Assembly (NCBI GenBank): GCA_945901025.1
Contig: CAMDJW010000012.1
Coordinates: 1-64,000, forward strand
Direction: 5' to 3'
Source: Spirosoma fluviale
GTDB taxonomy: Bacteria; Bacteroidota; Bacteroidia; Cytophagales; Spirosomataceae
Length of the DNA: 64,000 nucleotides
The position numbers were made by a program, and so were the translations under genes. How positions within the stretch are numbered: the first letter of the stretch is position 1; each line of letters opens with the position of its first letter. Positions 42,294-51,036 of this stretch are shown piece by piece. The notes under the pieces were generated by a model. It was not told the DNA's origin. It did no database searches and was given only the letters and a program-made list of their open reading frames with translations.

Positions 42294-43583
42294 ATGAATA
42301 ACTCGAATCCTTCTTTCTTTGATCATAATATGGAAATAGTGCCAGAATCTTCGTTTAAGTCAATCATTAAGGTTATTGGAATTGGCGGCGGTGGCTCTAA
42401 TGCTGTTCGCCACATGGATAAGCTGCACATTAAAGGTGCCGATTTAATTATCTGCAATACCGATTCACAAGCCTTGGCTTCAAATTCTGTCAAAACAAAA
42501 ATTAAACTTGGAAATCAAGGTTTAGGTGCGGGAACGGATCCTGAGGTAGGCCGACAAGCTGCCATCGAAAGTAAGGAAGAGCTTAGTAAAGTTTTGACTG
42601 ATGAAACTGAAATGGTATTCATTACAGCTGGAATGGGTGGAGGTACAGGAACGGGCGCGGCTCCAGTGATAGCCCAATTAGCTCGTGAAAAAGGGCTTTT
42701 GACCGTCGGCATAGTTACTGCTCCTTACAAGTGGGAGGGGAAAGAAAAAATAAATTATGCCTTAAAGGGGATTGAAGAACTTAAAACTTATTGTGACACC
42801 GTTTTGGTGGTCATGAATGATAAATTAGCTGAAATCCATAAAGATTTAGCCTTAAAAGATGCATTCTCAAAGGCAGACGATGTGCTTGCAAAAGCCGTAA
42901 AAAGTGTCGTTGATGTGATCGCAAAACCAGGTGATGTCAATACAGACTTCATGGATGTCAAGAAGGTATTGAAAAATGCAGGGCAGGCCATGATGAGTTC
43001 AGCCTTAGGCCAAGGAGAAGAAAGGGCATTAATGGCTATTTCAGATGCGTTAGAATCTCCACTTCTAAACTCGCAAGAGATCAAAGGAGCAAAAAGAATT
43101 TTAGTTACGGTCTCCACCAGTAGCCAAAGAGACTTGGTCATGAGTGAACAAGATATCATCGTTGAGTATTTGCAAGCTAGGATTAGTGAGCAAGCGGATA
43201 TGATCAAGTTTGGTATATCGACGGACGAAGATTTACAAGATGATCTTTACCTAACCGTCATTGCTGCAGGTTTTGAACACGAAAATGATGACCTAGATAA
43301 GTTTCACCGAGGAAGTACCGAGGGATATAGGCAAGGTACCCCGGCATCCATTTTACAAGCTGGAGACAAATTTGACTTTGACGACTATGGAGCTGGTGTC
43401 CAGAACAATGACTTAGAAAATGAGGTAGTCCGATTTGCTAAACTAGTCGACCTATACAAAAATGGTGGACCTTCTGAAAAAGATTTTGCCATCCCAGCCT
43501 ACCAAAGAAATAAGGTGCCATTATATGATTTGAGGACGGTTCCTCAAGATCGTTGGATCGAATTAGCGCTTTATGAAGATTAA
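42294..43583 (+). CDS. ftsZ: Cell division GTPase FtsZ (outside the dcw cluster)
   Basis: A 429-residue tubulin-like GTPase that forms the cytokinetic ring. GGGGSNAV is at 31-38 and the tubulin signature GGGTGTG at 115-121. NDKL is near 175 and ADDVL near 194. The T7 catalytic loop NTDFMDV (D218, D221) is intact. A conserved tail motif, IPAYQRNKVPLYDL, lies near the C-terminus. At the usual GTP-contact Arg after FEGK the sequence has Lys (WEGKEK). The neighbours are an M28 peptidase and cutC, not ftsA/ftsQ or mur genes, so this may be a second FtsZ; it could also be the only one, relocated. Confidence 0.9.
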   Translation: MNNSNPSFFDHNMEIVPESSFKSIIKVIGIGGGGSNAVRHMDKLHIKGADLIICNTDSQALASNSVKTKIKLGNQGLGAGTDPEVGRQAAIESKEELSKVLTDETEMVFITAGMGGGTGTGAAPVIAQLAREKGLLTVGIVTAPYKWEGKEKINYALKGIEELKTYCDTVLVVMNDKLAEIHKDLALKDAFSKADDVLAKAVKSVVDVIAKPGDVNTDFMDVKKVLKNAGQAMMSSALGQGEERALMAISDALESPLLNSQEIKGAKRILVTVSTSSQRDLVMSEQDIIVEYLQARISEQADMIKFGISTDEDLQDDLYLTVIAAGFEHENDDLDKFHRGSTEGYRQGTPASILQAGDKFDFDDYGAGVQNNDLENEVVRFAKLVDLYKNGGPSEKDFAIPAYQRNKVPLYDLRTVPQDRWIELALYED

Positions 43584-44335
43584 TATTCGCTCACCTTTTT
43601 AACAGTTTCGCGGATTAAATCTTCGCTAGCATACCTAATTTCAAATTCGGAAATTCCTGGAATTCCACCCATGGAAATATCGGGTCGCCTGTATTCCATC
43701 TGAGAATCTTTCATAGTCCTAGCGCTTAGATGAATCGCGTCAACCCCTATTTTCAAAAATTCTTGGCAATTATTAGGATGAACTCCACTGCCTGCCATGA
43801 TTTCAATCCGAGAATTAGCTGCATCGACCATTTGGGCAATGTTTGAAATTCCATCCGTCGCTTTATCTCGTTGGCCCGACGTTAATATCCGTGTAAATCC
43901 CAACGAAATCAGTGCCTCCATCACGGATAATGGTTCTTTAGAAACATCGATCGCACGGTGAAACGTTAAAGGTATCGTTCCCGTCGCCTTATGAATTCGC
44001 TCCATAAATGCATAATCTATTTCGCCATTTGGAAGCAAAGCTCCCAATACAAGACCATAAGCCCCTGATTCGATTAATGCAATGGCTTCCGCTTCCATCG
44101 TATCTTTTTCATAGGAGTCGTAGCAGAAATCTCCCCCGCGAGGCCTAAGCATCGCATGAACTTCTATGTTGGTTTGCGCCAATACTTGGCTCAATAAACC
44201 CCCTGATGGAGTTGTTCCCCCCTCCCATGGCGACGCACATAATTCGACACGATTTGCACCCGCACGATCTGCAGCTAAGCAAGAAATGAATGAATATGCA
44301 CAAACTTCCACTTGTACACCCGGATTTTTCTTCAT
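43580..44335 (-). CDS. cutC: CutC family protein
   Basis: A 251-residue TIM-barrel protein of normal family length. Markers are VEVCAYSFISCLAADRAGANRVELCA near the N-terminus, EGGTTPSGGLL, HAMLRPRGGDFCY and LTFHRAIDVS. CutC was linked to copper homeostasis, but its biochemical activity is uncertain. Its stop overlaps the convergent ftsZ stop by 4 bases. No copper transporter is near. Confidence 0.9.
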   Translation of the reverse strand: MKKNPGVQVEVCAYSFISCLAADRAGANRVELCASPWEGGTTPSGGLLSQVLAQTNIEVHAMLRPRGGDFCYDSYEKDTMEAEAIALIESGAYGLVLGALLPNGEIDYAFMERIHKATGTIPLTFHRAIDVSKEPLSVMEALISLGFTRILTSGQRDKATDGISNIAQMVDAANSRIEIMAGSGVHPNNCQEFLKIGVDAIHLSARTMKDSQMEYRRPDISMGGIPGISEFEIRYASEDLIRETVKKVSEY

Positions 44336-44424
44336 ATTAATGTCTCAAATTGGGCCAATTTGGCACTTATTTTATATTTATTTAAAATTTAAAAAATAAA
44401 TCTTTTATAAATATTTTTTTATTT

Positions 44425-44432
44425 TACTTTTG
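44425..44432 (+). promoter_or_regulatory. Candidate -7 element for the DUF2795 gene
   Basis: TACTTTTG matches TAnnTTTG and lies 87 bases before the ATG at 44519, giving a leader of about 80 bases. The surrounding 180 bases between cutC and this gene are very AT-rich and hold nothing else I can support. Confidence 0.45.
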
Positions 44433-44518
44433 CAAACCGAAGCGAAGTAATTTCAATTCGGAGTACAAAATTTAGAAATATTTTTCAATAATAAGTTTTA
44501 AGCATAAATTTATATCCT

Positions 44519-44740
44519 ATGTATTGGACACTAGAACTAGCCTCCTATTTAGAAGATGCTCCTTGGCCTGCTTCAAAAGATGAATTAATTGATTTTGCCA
44601 TCCGTACAGGATCTCCTTTAGAGGTGGTTGAAAATCTACAAGAATTAGAAGATGACGGACAGCCTTTCGAAAGTATCGAAGAAATTTGGCCAGATTATCC
44701 GACCAAAGACGATTTCTTCTTTAACGAAGATGAGTATTAA
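44519..44740 (+). CDS. DUF2795 small acidic protein
   Basis: A 73-residue protein of the DUF2795 family: LASYLEDAPWPASKDELIDFAIRTG followed by VVENLQELEDDGQPFESIEEIWPDYP and an acidic tail (FFFNEDEY). The helical domain with the Pro-trp-pro turn is common in Bacteroidota and has no established role. It has its own promoter and a strong terminator, so it is probably well expressed. Confidence 0.85.
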   Translation: MYWTLELASYLEDAPWPASKDELIDFAIRTGSPLEVVENLQELEDDGQPFESIEEIWPDYPTKDDFFFNEDEY

Positions 44741-46302
44741 GAAATAGAGGCGAAAGCCTCTTTTTTTATGTCCTCAAGTTTCCTACCCAATTCCTCATCA
44801 CGCAAACCGATACCCCAACGCCGATTTACTACATCATCCCAGCACGTTGCCATTTCATGTTTTTTCAAATAGTCAATTTCTCCTTGCAAATAAGGGAGGC
44901 CGTCCAACAGCAATTCAGTGCCTTGAGGTATATTTAGACAAAATTCAATGACCCTCGGGGCTAATGAACCATAGGTTTCATATAAGTGTCTGCGGGTTTC
45001 CACATTCAAAACCGCTGAGTTAAGAAATAGGTCAACATCAAAATGATCTCCTCCCATGATCGGATGGTTTTTAGTCAAACAAGGAGATTTTTGGACATGC
45101 AAAACTTCCGTTTCTACAATATCCATGGTGTCCTCCGCCATGATTCGGTAGGTTGTCCACTTGCCGCCCATGATGCTAACTAATTTACTTCTGCGGTCCA
45201 CTTCCACTTCATGATCACGAACAAGTGATTTAGTGTCTGTTTGCATGGCCGTCTGAAGTTGAACTTGCAATAAGGGTCTAAGACCAACAAACCCCGCTTT
45301 TATATCCGATGGGCTTGCTTTTTCCAAGGCAAATCGATTGAAATATTCAAGCAAATAAGTCTTCTCTCCTTCGAAAATGGTGGGATTTTCAGATAATTTA
45401 TCTGCATCGTCCGTCGTACCTACCAACACATATCCGCGCCAAGGCAATAAAAATACGACACGACCATCATCTGTTTTAGGTATTAACAAAGCCGTATCAC
45501 CAGGCCAAAATTTCTTGTCTAAAACGATGTGAGCACCCCGACTCACCTTCATTCTTTCCTGCAGGTTTGGGTTAGCCAACTTCCTGATTTTATCGGTAAA
45601 AGGGCCCGTCGCATTAACGACAGCTCGTACATTGAATTGGAATTCTTTATTTCCAATTAAATCCTTAACCTGAACTTCTTTTATTTTTAAGCTTTTATGG
45701 CTACAAGTAAACGAACTCAATTCCGTGTAATTTATCACAGTGGCCCCCAACCTTTCCGCCTCCTGTAAAATCGACAAGGCATACCGAGCATCATTCATTT
45801 GGCCATCGTAGTACAAAATACCACCGACAATTTTTTTCAAATTTAAAGCAGGAACCTCCTTTTGAATTTCTTTTCTATTTAAGCCTCTTGAATCTTTCAA
45901 ATTTGTAGCACCCGCAATTTTATCATACAGCCACATGCCAATCCGATAATAGGCTCGATCAAACCAAGAATAACAAGGGGTCAATAATGCCAAGGGATGT
46001 GCCAAATGAGGAGCATTTTGAAGCATTGTTTTTCGCTCATGAAGCGCTTTGTAGACCATTTTAAATTGTTGCCAATCCAAATTTTTAACAGCCTGCTCCA
46101 AATAGCGAACTCCACCATGCACTAATTTAGTTGATTTAGAGGAGGTTTGTGAGGCGAAATCCCCCCTTTCAATGACAATCACTTTATATCCTCGTAACGT
46201 TGCATCTAAAGCAACTCCCGCTCCCGTGGCCCCGCCACCGATCACACAAATATCATATGAATCGGCTAATTTTGTGAATTGCTCTTGGCGGTTGAAAGAC
46301 AT
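44737..46302 (-). CDS. glpD: Glycerol-3-phosphate dehydrogenase/oxidase
   Basis: A 521-residue FAD enzyme that oxidises glycerol-3-phosphate to dihydroxyacetone phosphate at the membrane. The FAD motif YDICVIGGGATGAGVALDA is at residues 15-33. SSKSTKLVHGGVRYLEQA near 55 and MGGKWTTYRIMAEDTMD near 380 are family signatures. The C-terminal domain starts about 400. It completes the route begun by glpF and glpK at 59479-61680, although it is encoded separately. The 3' end contains the terminator of the convergent DUF2795 gene. Confidence 0.95.
   Translation of the reverse strand: MSFNRQEQFTKLADSYDICVIGGGATGAGVALDATLRGYKVIVIERGDFASQTSSKSTKLVHGGVRYLEQAVKNLDWQQFKMVYKALHERKTMLQNAPHLAHPLALLTPCYSWFDRAYYRIGMWLYDKIAGATNLKDSRGLNRKEIQKEVPALNLKKIVGGILYYDGQMNDARYALSILQEAERLGATVINYTELSSFTCSHKSLKIKEVQVKDLIGNKEFQFNVRAVVNATGPFTDKIRKLANPNLQERMKVSRGAHIVLDKKFWPGDTALLIPKTDDGRVVFLLPWRGYVLVGTTDDADKLSENPTIFEGEKTYLLEYFNRFALEKASPSDIKAGFVGLRPLLQVQLQTAMQTDTKSLVRDHEVEVDRRSKLVSIMGGKWTTYRIMAEDTMDIVETEVLHVQKSPCLTKNHPIMGGDHFDVDLFLNSAVLNVETRRHLYETYGSLAPRVIEFCLNIPQGTELLLDGLPYLQGEIDYLKKHEMATCWDDVVNRRWGIGLRDEELGRKLEDIKKEAFASIS
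44746..44767 (+). terminator. Strong intrinsic terminator inside the convergent glpD 3' end
   Basis: AGAGGC, loop GAAA, GCCTCT, then TTTTTT. The whole hairpin lies within the last codons of glpD on the other strand, so one stretch serves as terminator and coding sequence. Confidence 0.88.
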
Positions 46303-46380
46303 CGATTAAATTAATTTCAAATAAATAATAGGCAAATTACTAATATCAGATAAAATAAAACGCAAAAGATTCCATTAATA

Positions 46381-46412
46381 TTGATATAAATGGAAGAGAT
46401 TTTATAATTTTG
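46381..46412 (+). promoter_or_regulatory. Promoter of the TPR membrane protein gene
   Basis: TTG at 46381-46383 and TAATTTTG at 46405-46412 are separated by 21 bases, matching both promoter halves. The predicted leader is about 80 bases. Confidence 0.6.
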
Positions 46413-46421
46413 CAGTCCTTT

Positions 46422-46491
46422 GAGTTAGCTATCGAAAATATATTAGCTACTCAAATTTAAAAGAGCGTTCAATTAGATTCCTGTAACAGGA
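46422..46491 (+). other. Leader with two hairpins upstream of the TPR membrane protein
   Basis: GAG(T)TAGCTA at 46422-46431 pairs with TAGCTACTC at 46444-46452 with one bulge. TCCTG/CAGGA at 46479-46491 forms a second small hairpin ending 5 bases before the ATG. They could modulate initiation; no known riboswitch is recognised. Confidence 0.35.
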
Positions 46492-46496
46492 TTATT

Positions 46497-47174
46497 ATGG
46501 CAAAGAAAGAAAAAAAAGATGTAATGGAAATGATTGAAAGTCCAGAGGCACTTCAACAAGAAGTTTCTAAAGTGACTGAATTTTTTGAAGAAAATAAATC
46601 AACCACATTAGGAGCGGGTATAGTTTTAATCGCATTAGTAGCTGGATTTTTTGGTTTCCAATGGTATAAAAATTCTCAGGATGTTGAGGGTGAAAAGAAA
46701 TTATACAAAGCTGTATACGCATTTGAATCTGATTCATTGTCTGCAGCCGCTAAAGAAATGGCCAAAATCTCTGATGAATTTGGAGGTAATACACAGAATT
46801 TATCTGATTTATATTTGGGAATTACTTTGTTGAAACAAGGGAAATATGACCAAGCAATCGAAAAATTAAAGAACTTCAGTAGTTCAGATTTATTAGTTCA
46901 GGCACGTGCATATTCATTAATTGGAGATGCGTATGCAGAGAAAAAATCTTTTGGAGAAGCCATTGAATATTATCAAAAAGCAGCTGATTACAAACCAAAC
47001 AAGTTTTTTACGCCTACCTATTTGTTAAAATTAGCATTAGCTTTTGAAGCAAATAAACAAGGAAAAGAAGCGCTAGATGCCTATTCGCAAATCACGGATA
47101 AATTCCCTGAGTCAGCTGAATCCGTACCTGCAAAAAAATACAAAGCGCTTTTAGAAAGCTCTATCTCTGAATAA
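46497..47174 (+). CDS. Single-pass membrane TPR protein (YfgM-like)
   Basis: A 225-residue protein. Residues 1-35 are charged and cytoplasmic (MAKKEKKDVMEMIESPEAL). One membrane helix spans about 36-56 (TLGAGIVLIALVAGFFGFQWY). The outer part holds TPR-like repeats (LSDLYLGITLLKQGKYDQAIEKLKN, LIGDAYAEKKSFGEAIEYYQKAADY). YfgM-type proteins assist folding at the Sec translocon. The gene has its own promoter and a terminator before ribH. Confidence 0.82.
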   Translation: MAKKEKKDVMEMIESPEALQQEVSKVTEFFEENKSTTLGAGIVLIALVAGFFGFQWYKNSQDVEGEKKLYKAVYAFESDSLSAAAKEMAKISDEFGGNTQNLSDLYLGITLLKQGKYDQAIEKLKNFSSSDLLVQARAYSLIGDAYAEKKSFGEAIEYYQKAADYKPNKFFTPTYLLKLALAFEANKQGKEALDAYSQITDKFPESAESVPAKKYKALLESSISE

Positions 47175-47194
47175 AAAAATATGAATGATGTTTT

Positions 47195-47235
47195 AAGGGA
47201 TAAGAGCAAACGCTTTTATCCCTTATTATTTTAAT
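47195..47235 (+). terminator. Terminator between the TPR gene and ribH
   Basis: A 13-bp stem (AAGGGATAAGAGC with GCTTTTATCCCTT, one G-U pair) encloses loop AAAC and is followed by ATTATTTTAAT. It sits 21 bases before ribH, so it could also act as a leader hairpin. Confidence 0.6.
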
Positions 47236-47244
47236 CCCATTATT

Positions 47245-47721
47245 ATGTCATCTGCAAATAAAAATTTAAGTGAATTTCGAACCGATGAGTTGCCCGAAAT
47301 TCAACATAAAAAGTTTGCCATTTTAGTTTCTGAATGGAACGAGGAGGTGACTAATGCCTTATATGCAGGGGCCTATGAAACCTTAATAAAACATGGGGCG
47401 CAAGAGAAAAATATCATTAGCCAATCGGTACCTGGAAGTTTTGAATTGACTTTAGGTGCTCAAAAGATGGCTCAAAAACCAGAGGTTGACGCAGTAATTT
47501 GTTTGGGATGTGTCATTCAAGGAGAAACAAAGCATTTTGATTTTATATGCCATGCCGTTGCCCAAGGAATCACAGATGTGAGTATTAAATTTAATAAACC
47601 CGTCATTTTTGGTGTATTAACTCCCAATACTCAAGAACAAGCGATGGACCGAGCGGGAGGAAAACATGGAAATAAAGGAGATGAAGCGGCTATTACGGCC
47701 ATAAAAATGTTAGCTTTTTAA
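47245..47721 (+). CDS. ribH: 6,7-dimethyl-8-ribityllumazine synthase
   Basis: A 158-residue enzyme of the penultimate riboflavin step, condensing 5-amino-6-ribitylaminouracil with dihydroxybutanone phosphate. Markers: FAILVSEWNEEVTNALYAGA (ring-stacking Trp), VPGSFELTLGAQKMA, CLGCVIQGETKHFDFIC with the catalytic His, and FGVLTPNTQEQAMDRAGG. Size is typical. Other rib genes are absent and no FMN riboswitch is seen. lysC starts 10 bases after the stop, so the two are probably cotranscribed. Confidence 0.96.
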   Translation: MSSANKNLSEFRTDELPEIQHKKFAILVSEWNEEVTNALYAGAYETLIKHGAQEKNIISQSVPGSFELTLGAQKMAQKPEVDAVICLGCVIQGETKHFDFICHAVAQGITDVSIKFNKPVIFGVLTPNTQEQAMDRAGGKHGNKGDEAAITAIKMLAF

Positions 47722-47731
47722 TTTTTACGAT

Positions 47732-49051
47732 ATGCAAGTTTGGAAATTTGGAGGAACTTCCGTTGGGAAGCCCGAGAGAATGAAATCGATACGCCAACTA
47801 ATCACCGAGGATGGCCAACAGAAAGTTGTGGTGCTTTCAGCATTATCAGGTACAACCAATGCATTGTTATCCATCACTGAGTCAGTAATTTCAAATAACA
47901 TCGCTGAAGCGGAAGCTAAGGCCACTTTCTTAAAAGAACATTATCATTCATTTATTCGTGAGCTATATCTGACCGAAAAAGGACAAAGTGCGGGCCAAGA
48001 AATAATCAACCGTGAGTTTGATTTCATAAATAAATTGATCGAAACCACCCCTTACTCCATCAAAGAAGAAAAGGAAATGGTGGCTTTAGGGGAACTTTTA
48101 TCGACCCAGATTTTTGAAGCTTATCTCCAAGAAGAAGGTGTTGATTCATTGCTTTTACCTGCCCTTGATTTCATGGTGATCGACGAAGATAATGAGCCTA
48201 TCATGTGGAAAATAGAAAAAAATATGGTAGAAATATTAGCCCCACATAAAGAAAAACAAATTTTTATCACACAAGGATTTATTTGTAGAAACCCTGCCGG
48301 GGAAGTTGACAATTTAAAGCGTGGAGGTTCCGATTATACCGCATCCCTTATCGGCGGAGCCATCCAAGCCGAAGAGGTACAAATTTGGACCGACATCGAT
48401 GGAATGCACAACAATGATCCACGAATTGTGAAGAATACATTTCCAATCCGCGAATTATCTTTTGCTGAAGCGGCGGAACTAGCTTATTTTGGGGCAAAAA
48501 TTCTTCATCCAAGTACGATTACACCAGCTAAAATGAAGGGCGTTCCTGTGCGATTAAAAAACACGATGGAGCCCACAGCATTTGGGACTTTAATTTCTGA
48601 AAAATCTACTGATATTGAAATAAAAGCCATTGCTGCCAAAGATAATATTACCGCCATTTACATACATTCTACCCGAATGTTGAATGCCTATGGATTCCTA
48701 AAACGTGTTTTTGAAGTATTTGAAAAATACAAAACACCGGTGGATATGATTACAACTTCAGAGGTTTCTGTTTCAGTGACCATCGACCAAACGACTCATT
48801 TAGATGCCATCATGAGTGATTTAAGGGAATTTGCCGAATTGGAAAATCCAGATAAAGACCAAGTGATTATTTGCATCGTGGGGAATTTTTGGGCAGATAA
48901 AGAAGGTATTGCCATTAAGGTTTTGGATGCCATTAAAAGTATTCCAATCCGAATGATCTCTTATGGTGCATCCGAACATAATATTTCTTTACTTGTAGAT
49001 GCAAAGCATAAAAATGTTGCCTTAAATGCATTAAACGAAGGACTTTTTTAA
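47732..49051 (+). CDS. lysC: Monofunctional aspartate kinase
   Basis: A 439-residue enzyme that phosphorylates aspartate, the first step to lysine, threonine and methionine. The N-terminal motif WKFGGTSVGKPERM, GFICRNPAGEVDNLKRGGSDYTASLIG near 195 and the catalytic region EVQIWTDIDGMHNNDPR are clear. Two ACT domains occupy the C-terminal 140 residues (AYGFLKRVFEVFEKYKTPVDMITTSEVSVSVTI), implying amino-acid feedback control. No homoserine dehydrogenase is fused. It lies between ribH and serS with short gaps. Confidence 0.94.
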   Translation: MQVWKFGGTSVGKPERMKSIRQLITEDGQQKVVVLSALSGTTNALLSITESVISNNIAEAEAKATFLKEHYHSFIRELYLTEKGQSAGQEIINREFDFINKLIETTPYSIKEEKEMVALGELLSTQIFEAYLQEEGVDSLLLPALDFMVIDEDNEPIMWKIEKNMVEILAPHKEKQIFITQGFICRNPAGEVDNLKRGGSDYTASLIGGAIQAEEVQIWTDIDGMHNNDPRIVKNTFPIRELSFAEAAELAYFGAKILHPSTITPAKMKGVPVRLKNTMEPTAFGTLISEKSTDIEIKAIAAKDNITAIYIHSTRMLNAYGFLKRVFEVFEKYKTPVDMITTSEVSVSVTIDQTTHLDAIMSDLREFAELENPDKDQVIICIVGNFWADKEGIAIKVLDAIKSIPIRMISYGASEHNISLLVDAKHKNVALNALNEGLF

Positions 49052-49061
49052 AAATAAAACT

Positions 49062-50333
49062 ATGTTAACCATTCCTTTCATTCGGGCAAATTCAGAAATC
49101 ACTATCCAGGGATTGAGAAAAAAGCATGTAGCCAATGCATCCGAAATTGTCGGTCAATTGATTGCCATGGATGATCAGCGAAAAAGCTTATTGCAACAAG
49201 CTGAATCTGCTTTGGAAATATCGAATGTGGCGGCAAAGGAAATTGGTACGCTCATGCAATCAGGCCAAAAAGAATTGGCAGAAGGTAAACGAGCAGAAAC
49301 AGCCGCTTTAAAAGGAACCATAAAAGAAAAAGAAGAGGCAGCAAAGGCGGCAGAAAAGCAAATGCTCGACTTATTAGTCACGCTGCCCAATCTTCCGCAT
49401 AGCTCCGTTCCAGAGGGAAAAACGGCAGAAGAGAACGAAGTAGTTTTAACTTGGGGCTCATTGCCCGCGATGCAAGCTGACGCCCAGCCTCATTGGGACC
49501 TGATTAAAAAATATGACATCATTGATTTTGATTTAGGAAATAAAATTACGGGTGCTGGATTTCCTGTTTACAAGGGAAAGGGTGCTAGGTTACAAAGAGC
49601 ATTAATTAACTTTTTCTTAGACGAGGCTATTAAAGTAGGCTATTACGAAATCCAACCTCCCATTTTGATCAATGAGGATTCGGGTTTTGGAACAGGCCAA
49701 TTGCCCGATAAGGAAGGTCAAATGTACGTAACGAAGGAGGAAGGACTTTTTTTAATTCCTACGGCAGAGGTCCCCATTACCAATTTATACCGTGATGTCA
49801 TCGTTAATGAAAAAGAGTTGCCCATCAAAAACGTAGGTCATACACCATGTTTTCGTCGGGAGGCAGGATCTTGGGGAGCACATGTGCGCGGGCTAAACCG
49901 ATTGCATCAATTCGACAAAATTGAAATTGTTCAAATACATAAACCAGAAACATCCTACCAAGCATTGGAAGAAATGTCCTTGCATGTACAAGGATTATTG
50001 CAAAAACTCAATCTGCATTACCGCGTTTTAAGACTTTGCGGGGGCGACATGGGTTTTGCTTCAGCACTAACCTATGATATGGAAGTTTGGTCAGGAGCTC
50101 AAAATCGCTGGCTTGAGGTAAGTTCGGTCTCCAACTTTGAAACGTTCCAAGCAAATCGTTTAAAATTGCGGACTAAAGTGGAGGGGAAATCAATTCTTTG
50201 TCACACGTTAAATGGTTCAGCCTTAGCACTTCCTAGAATTGTAGCTGCTTTATTAGAGAATAACCAAGGCCCAGATGGTATCAAAATTCCAGAAATCCTG
50301 GTTCCTTATACTGGATTTACACACATTAATTAA
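49062..50333 (+). CDS. serS: Seryl-tRNA synthetase
   Basis: A 423-residue class II synthetase. The N-terminal long coiled-coil arm (about residues 30-105) contacts the long variable arm of tRNA-Ser. Motif 2 is CFRREAGSWGAHVRGLNRLHQF near 265, and motif 3 is LNGSALALPRIVAALLENNQ near 385. TAEVPITNLYRD is the serine-binding loop. It charges serine tRNAs, including the one at 5152. It starts 10 bases after lysC and its end overlaps the convergent response regulator gene by 8 bases. Confidence 0.96.
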   Translation: MLTIPFIRANSEITIQGLRKKHVANASEIVGQLIAMDDQRKSLLQQAESALEISNVAAKEIGTLMQSGQKELAEGKRAETAALKGTIKEKEEAAKAAEKQMLDLLVTLPNLPHSSVPEGKTAEENEVVLTWGSLPAMQADAQPHWDLIKKYDIIDFDLGNKITGAGFPVYKGKGARLQRALINFFLDEAIKVGYYEIQPPILINEDSGFGTGQLPDKEGQMYVTKEEGLFLIPTAEVPITNLYRDVIVNEKELPIKNVGHTPCFRREAGSWGAHVRGLNRLHQFDKIEIVQIHKPETSYQALEEMSLHVQGLLQKLNLHYRVLRLCGGDMGFASALTYDMEVWSGAQNRWLEVSSVSNFETFQANRLKLRTKVEGKSILCHTLNGSALALPRIVAALLENNQGPDGIKIPEILVPYTGFTHIN

Positions 50334-51036
50334 TTCCTTCTACGCTCAGTCTGAATCCCTCACCATGCAAATTGATGAGTTGGACAGATGAATCATCCTT
50401 TAAAATTTTTCGCAATTTAGTCATGTAAACATCCATGCTGCGCGCATTAAAATAGGTGTCATCCCCCCAAATTAATTTTAAGGCAAAACTCCGACTAACT
50501 GGCTGGCCCAAATTTTCACAAAGCAGTTTCATCAAATCATTTTCCTTAGGCGTTAATTTTAGATCAACCGCCCCCAGCGATAAGCGCATTTTATTCGGAT
50601 AAAAAATATACCGCCCCAGGTGTATTTGTTCGGCCAAGGCTGGTAAAACTTTATTAGAGTCTGATCGACGTAAAACGGCATGAATGCGGGCCAACAAAAC
50701 TTCCATGGAAAAAGGTTTTGTTAAATAATCATCGGCACCTAATTTGAATCCCTGCAAAGTGTCTGCTTCCATCGCCTTAGCCGTTAAAAAAATAATCGCT
50801 ACCTGACGGTGATTCGCTCGAATATCTTTAGCTAAAGAAAAACCATCTTTTTTGGGCATCATGACGTCCAACAAACATAAATCAAATTGGCCGTCGACAA
50901 AAAATCCTAGCGCTTGGTCCCCATTTTGAGCCCAAGTAACGTCAAATCCCTTTTTCTTTAAAAATTCTGAAAGCAATAATCCTAAATTGGGATCGTCTTC
51001 GGCCAACAAAATTCTCGGTTGATGATTAACTTCCAT
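50326..51036 (-). CDS. OmpR-family response regulator
   Basis: A 236-residue DNA-binding regulator. The ATG at 51036 (MEVNHQPRILLAEDD) is chosen; a longer frame to 51069 would extend deep into the kinase gene. The receiver domain has the acidic pair D14-D15, phosphoacceptor D57 in CLLDVMMPKKDG and the Lys in DDYLTKPFS near 107. A winged-helix domain follows (LTPKENDLMKLLCENLGQPVSRSFALKLIWGDDTYFNARSMDVYMTKLRKIL). It overlaps the kinase gene by 11 bases. The likely DNA target is the tandem repeat at 52907-52926. Confidence 0.93.
   Translation of the reverse strand: MEVNHQPRILLAEDDPNLGLLLSEFLKKKGFDVTWAQNGDQALGFFVDGQFDLCLLDVMMPKKDGFSLAKDIRANHRQVAIIFLTAKAMEADTLQGFKLGADDYLTKPFSMEVLLARIHAVLRRSDSNKVLPALAEQIHLGRYIFYPNKMRLSLGAVDLKLTPKENDLMKLLCENLGQPVSRSFALKLIWGDDTYFNARSMDVYMTKLRKILKDDSSVQLINLHGEGFRLSVEGIN

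Noticed and set aside
47175-47244. Possible FMN riboswitch before ribH
   Set aside because: Only a simple stem with AAAC loop is present and the gap of 70 bases is too short for the conserved RFN fold.
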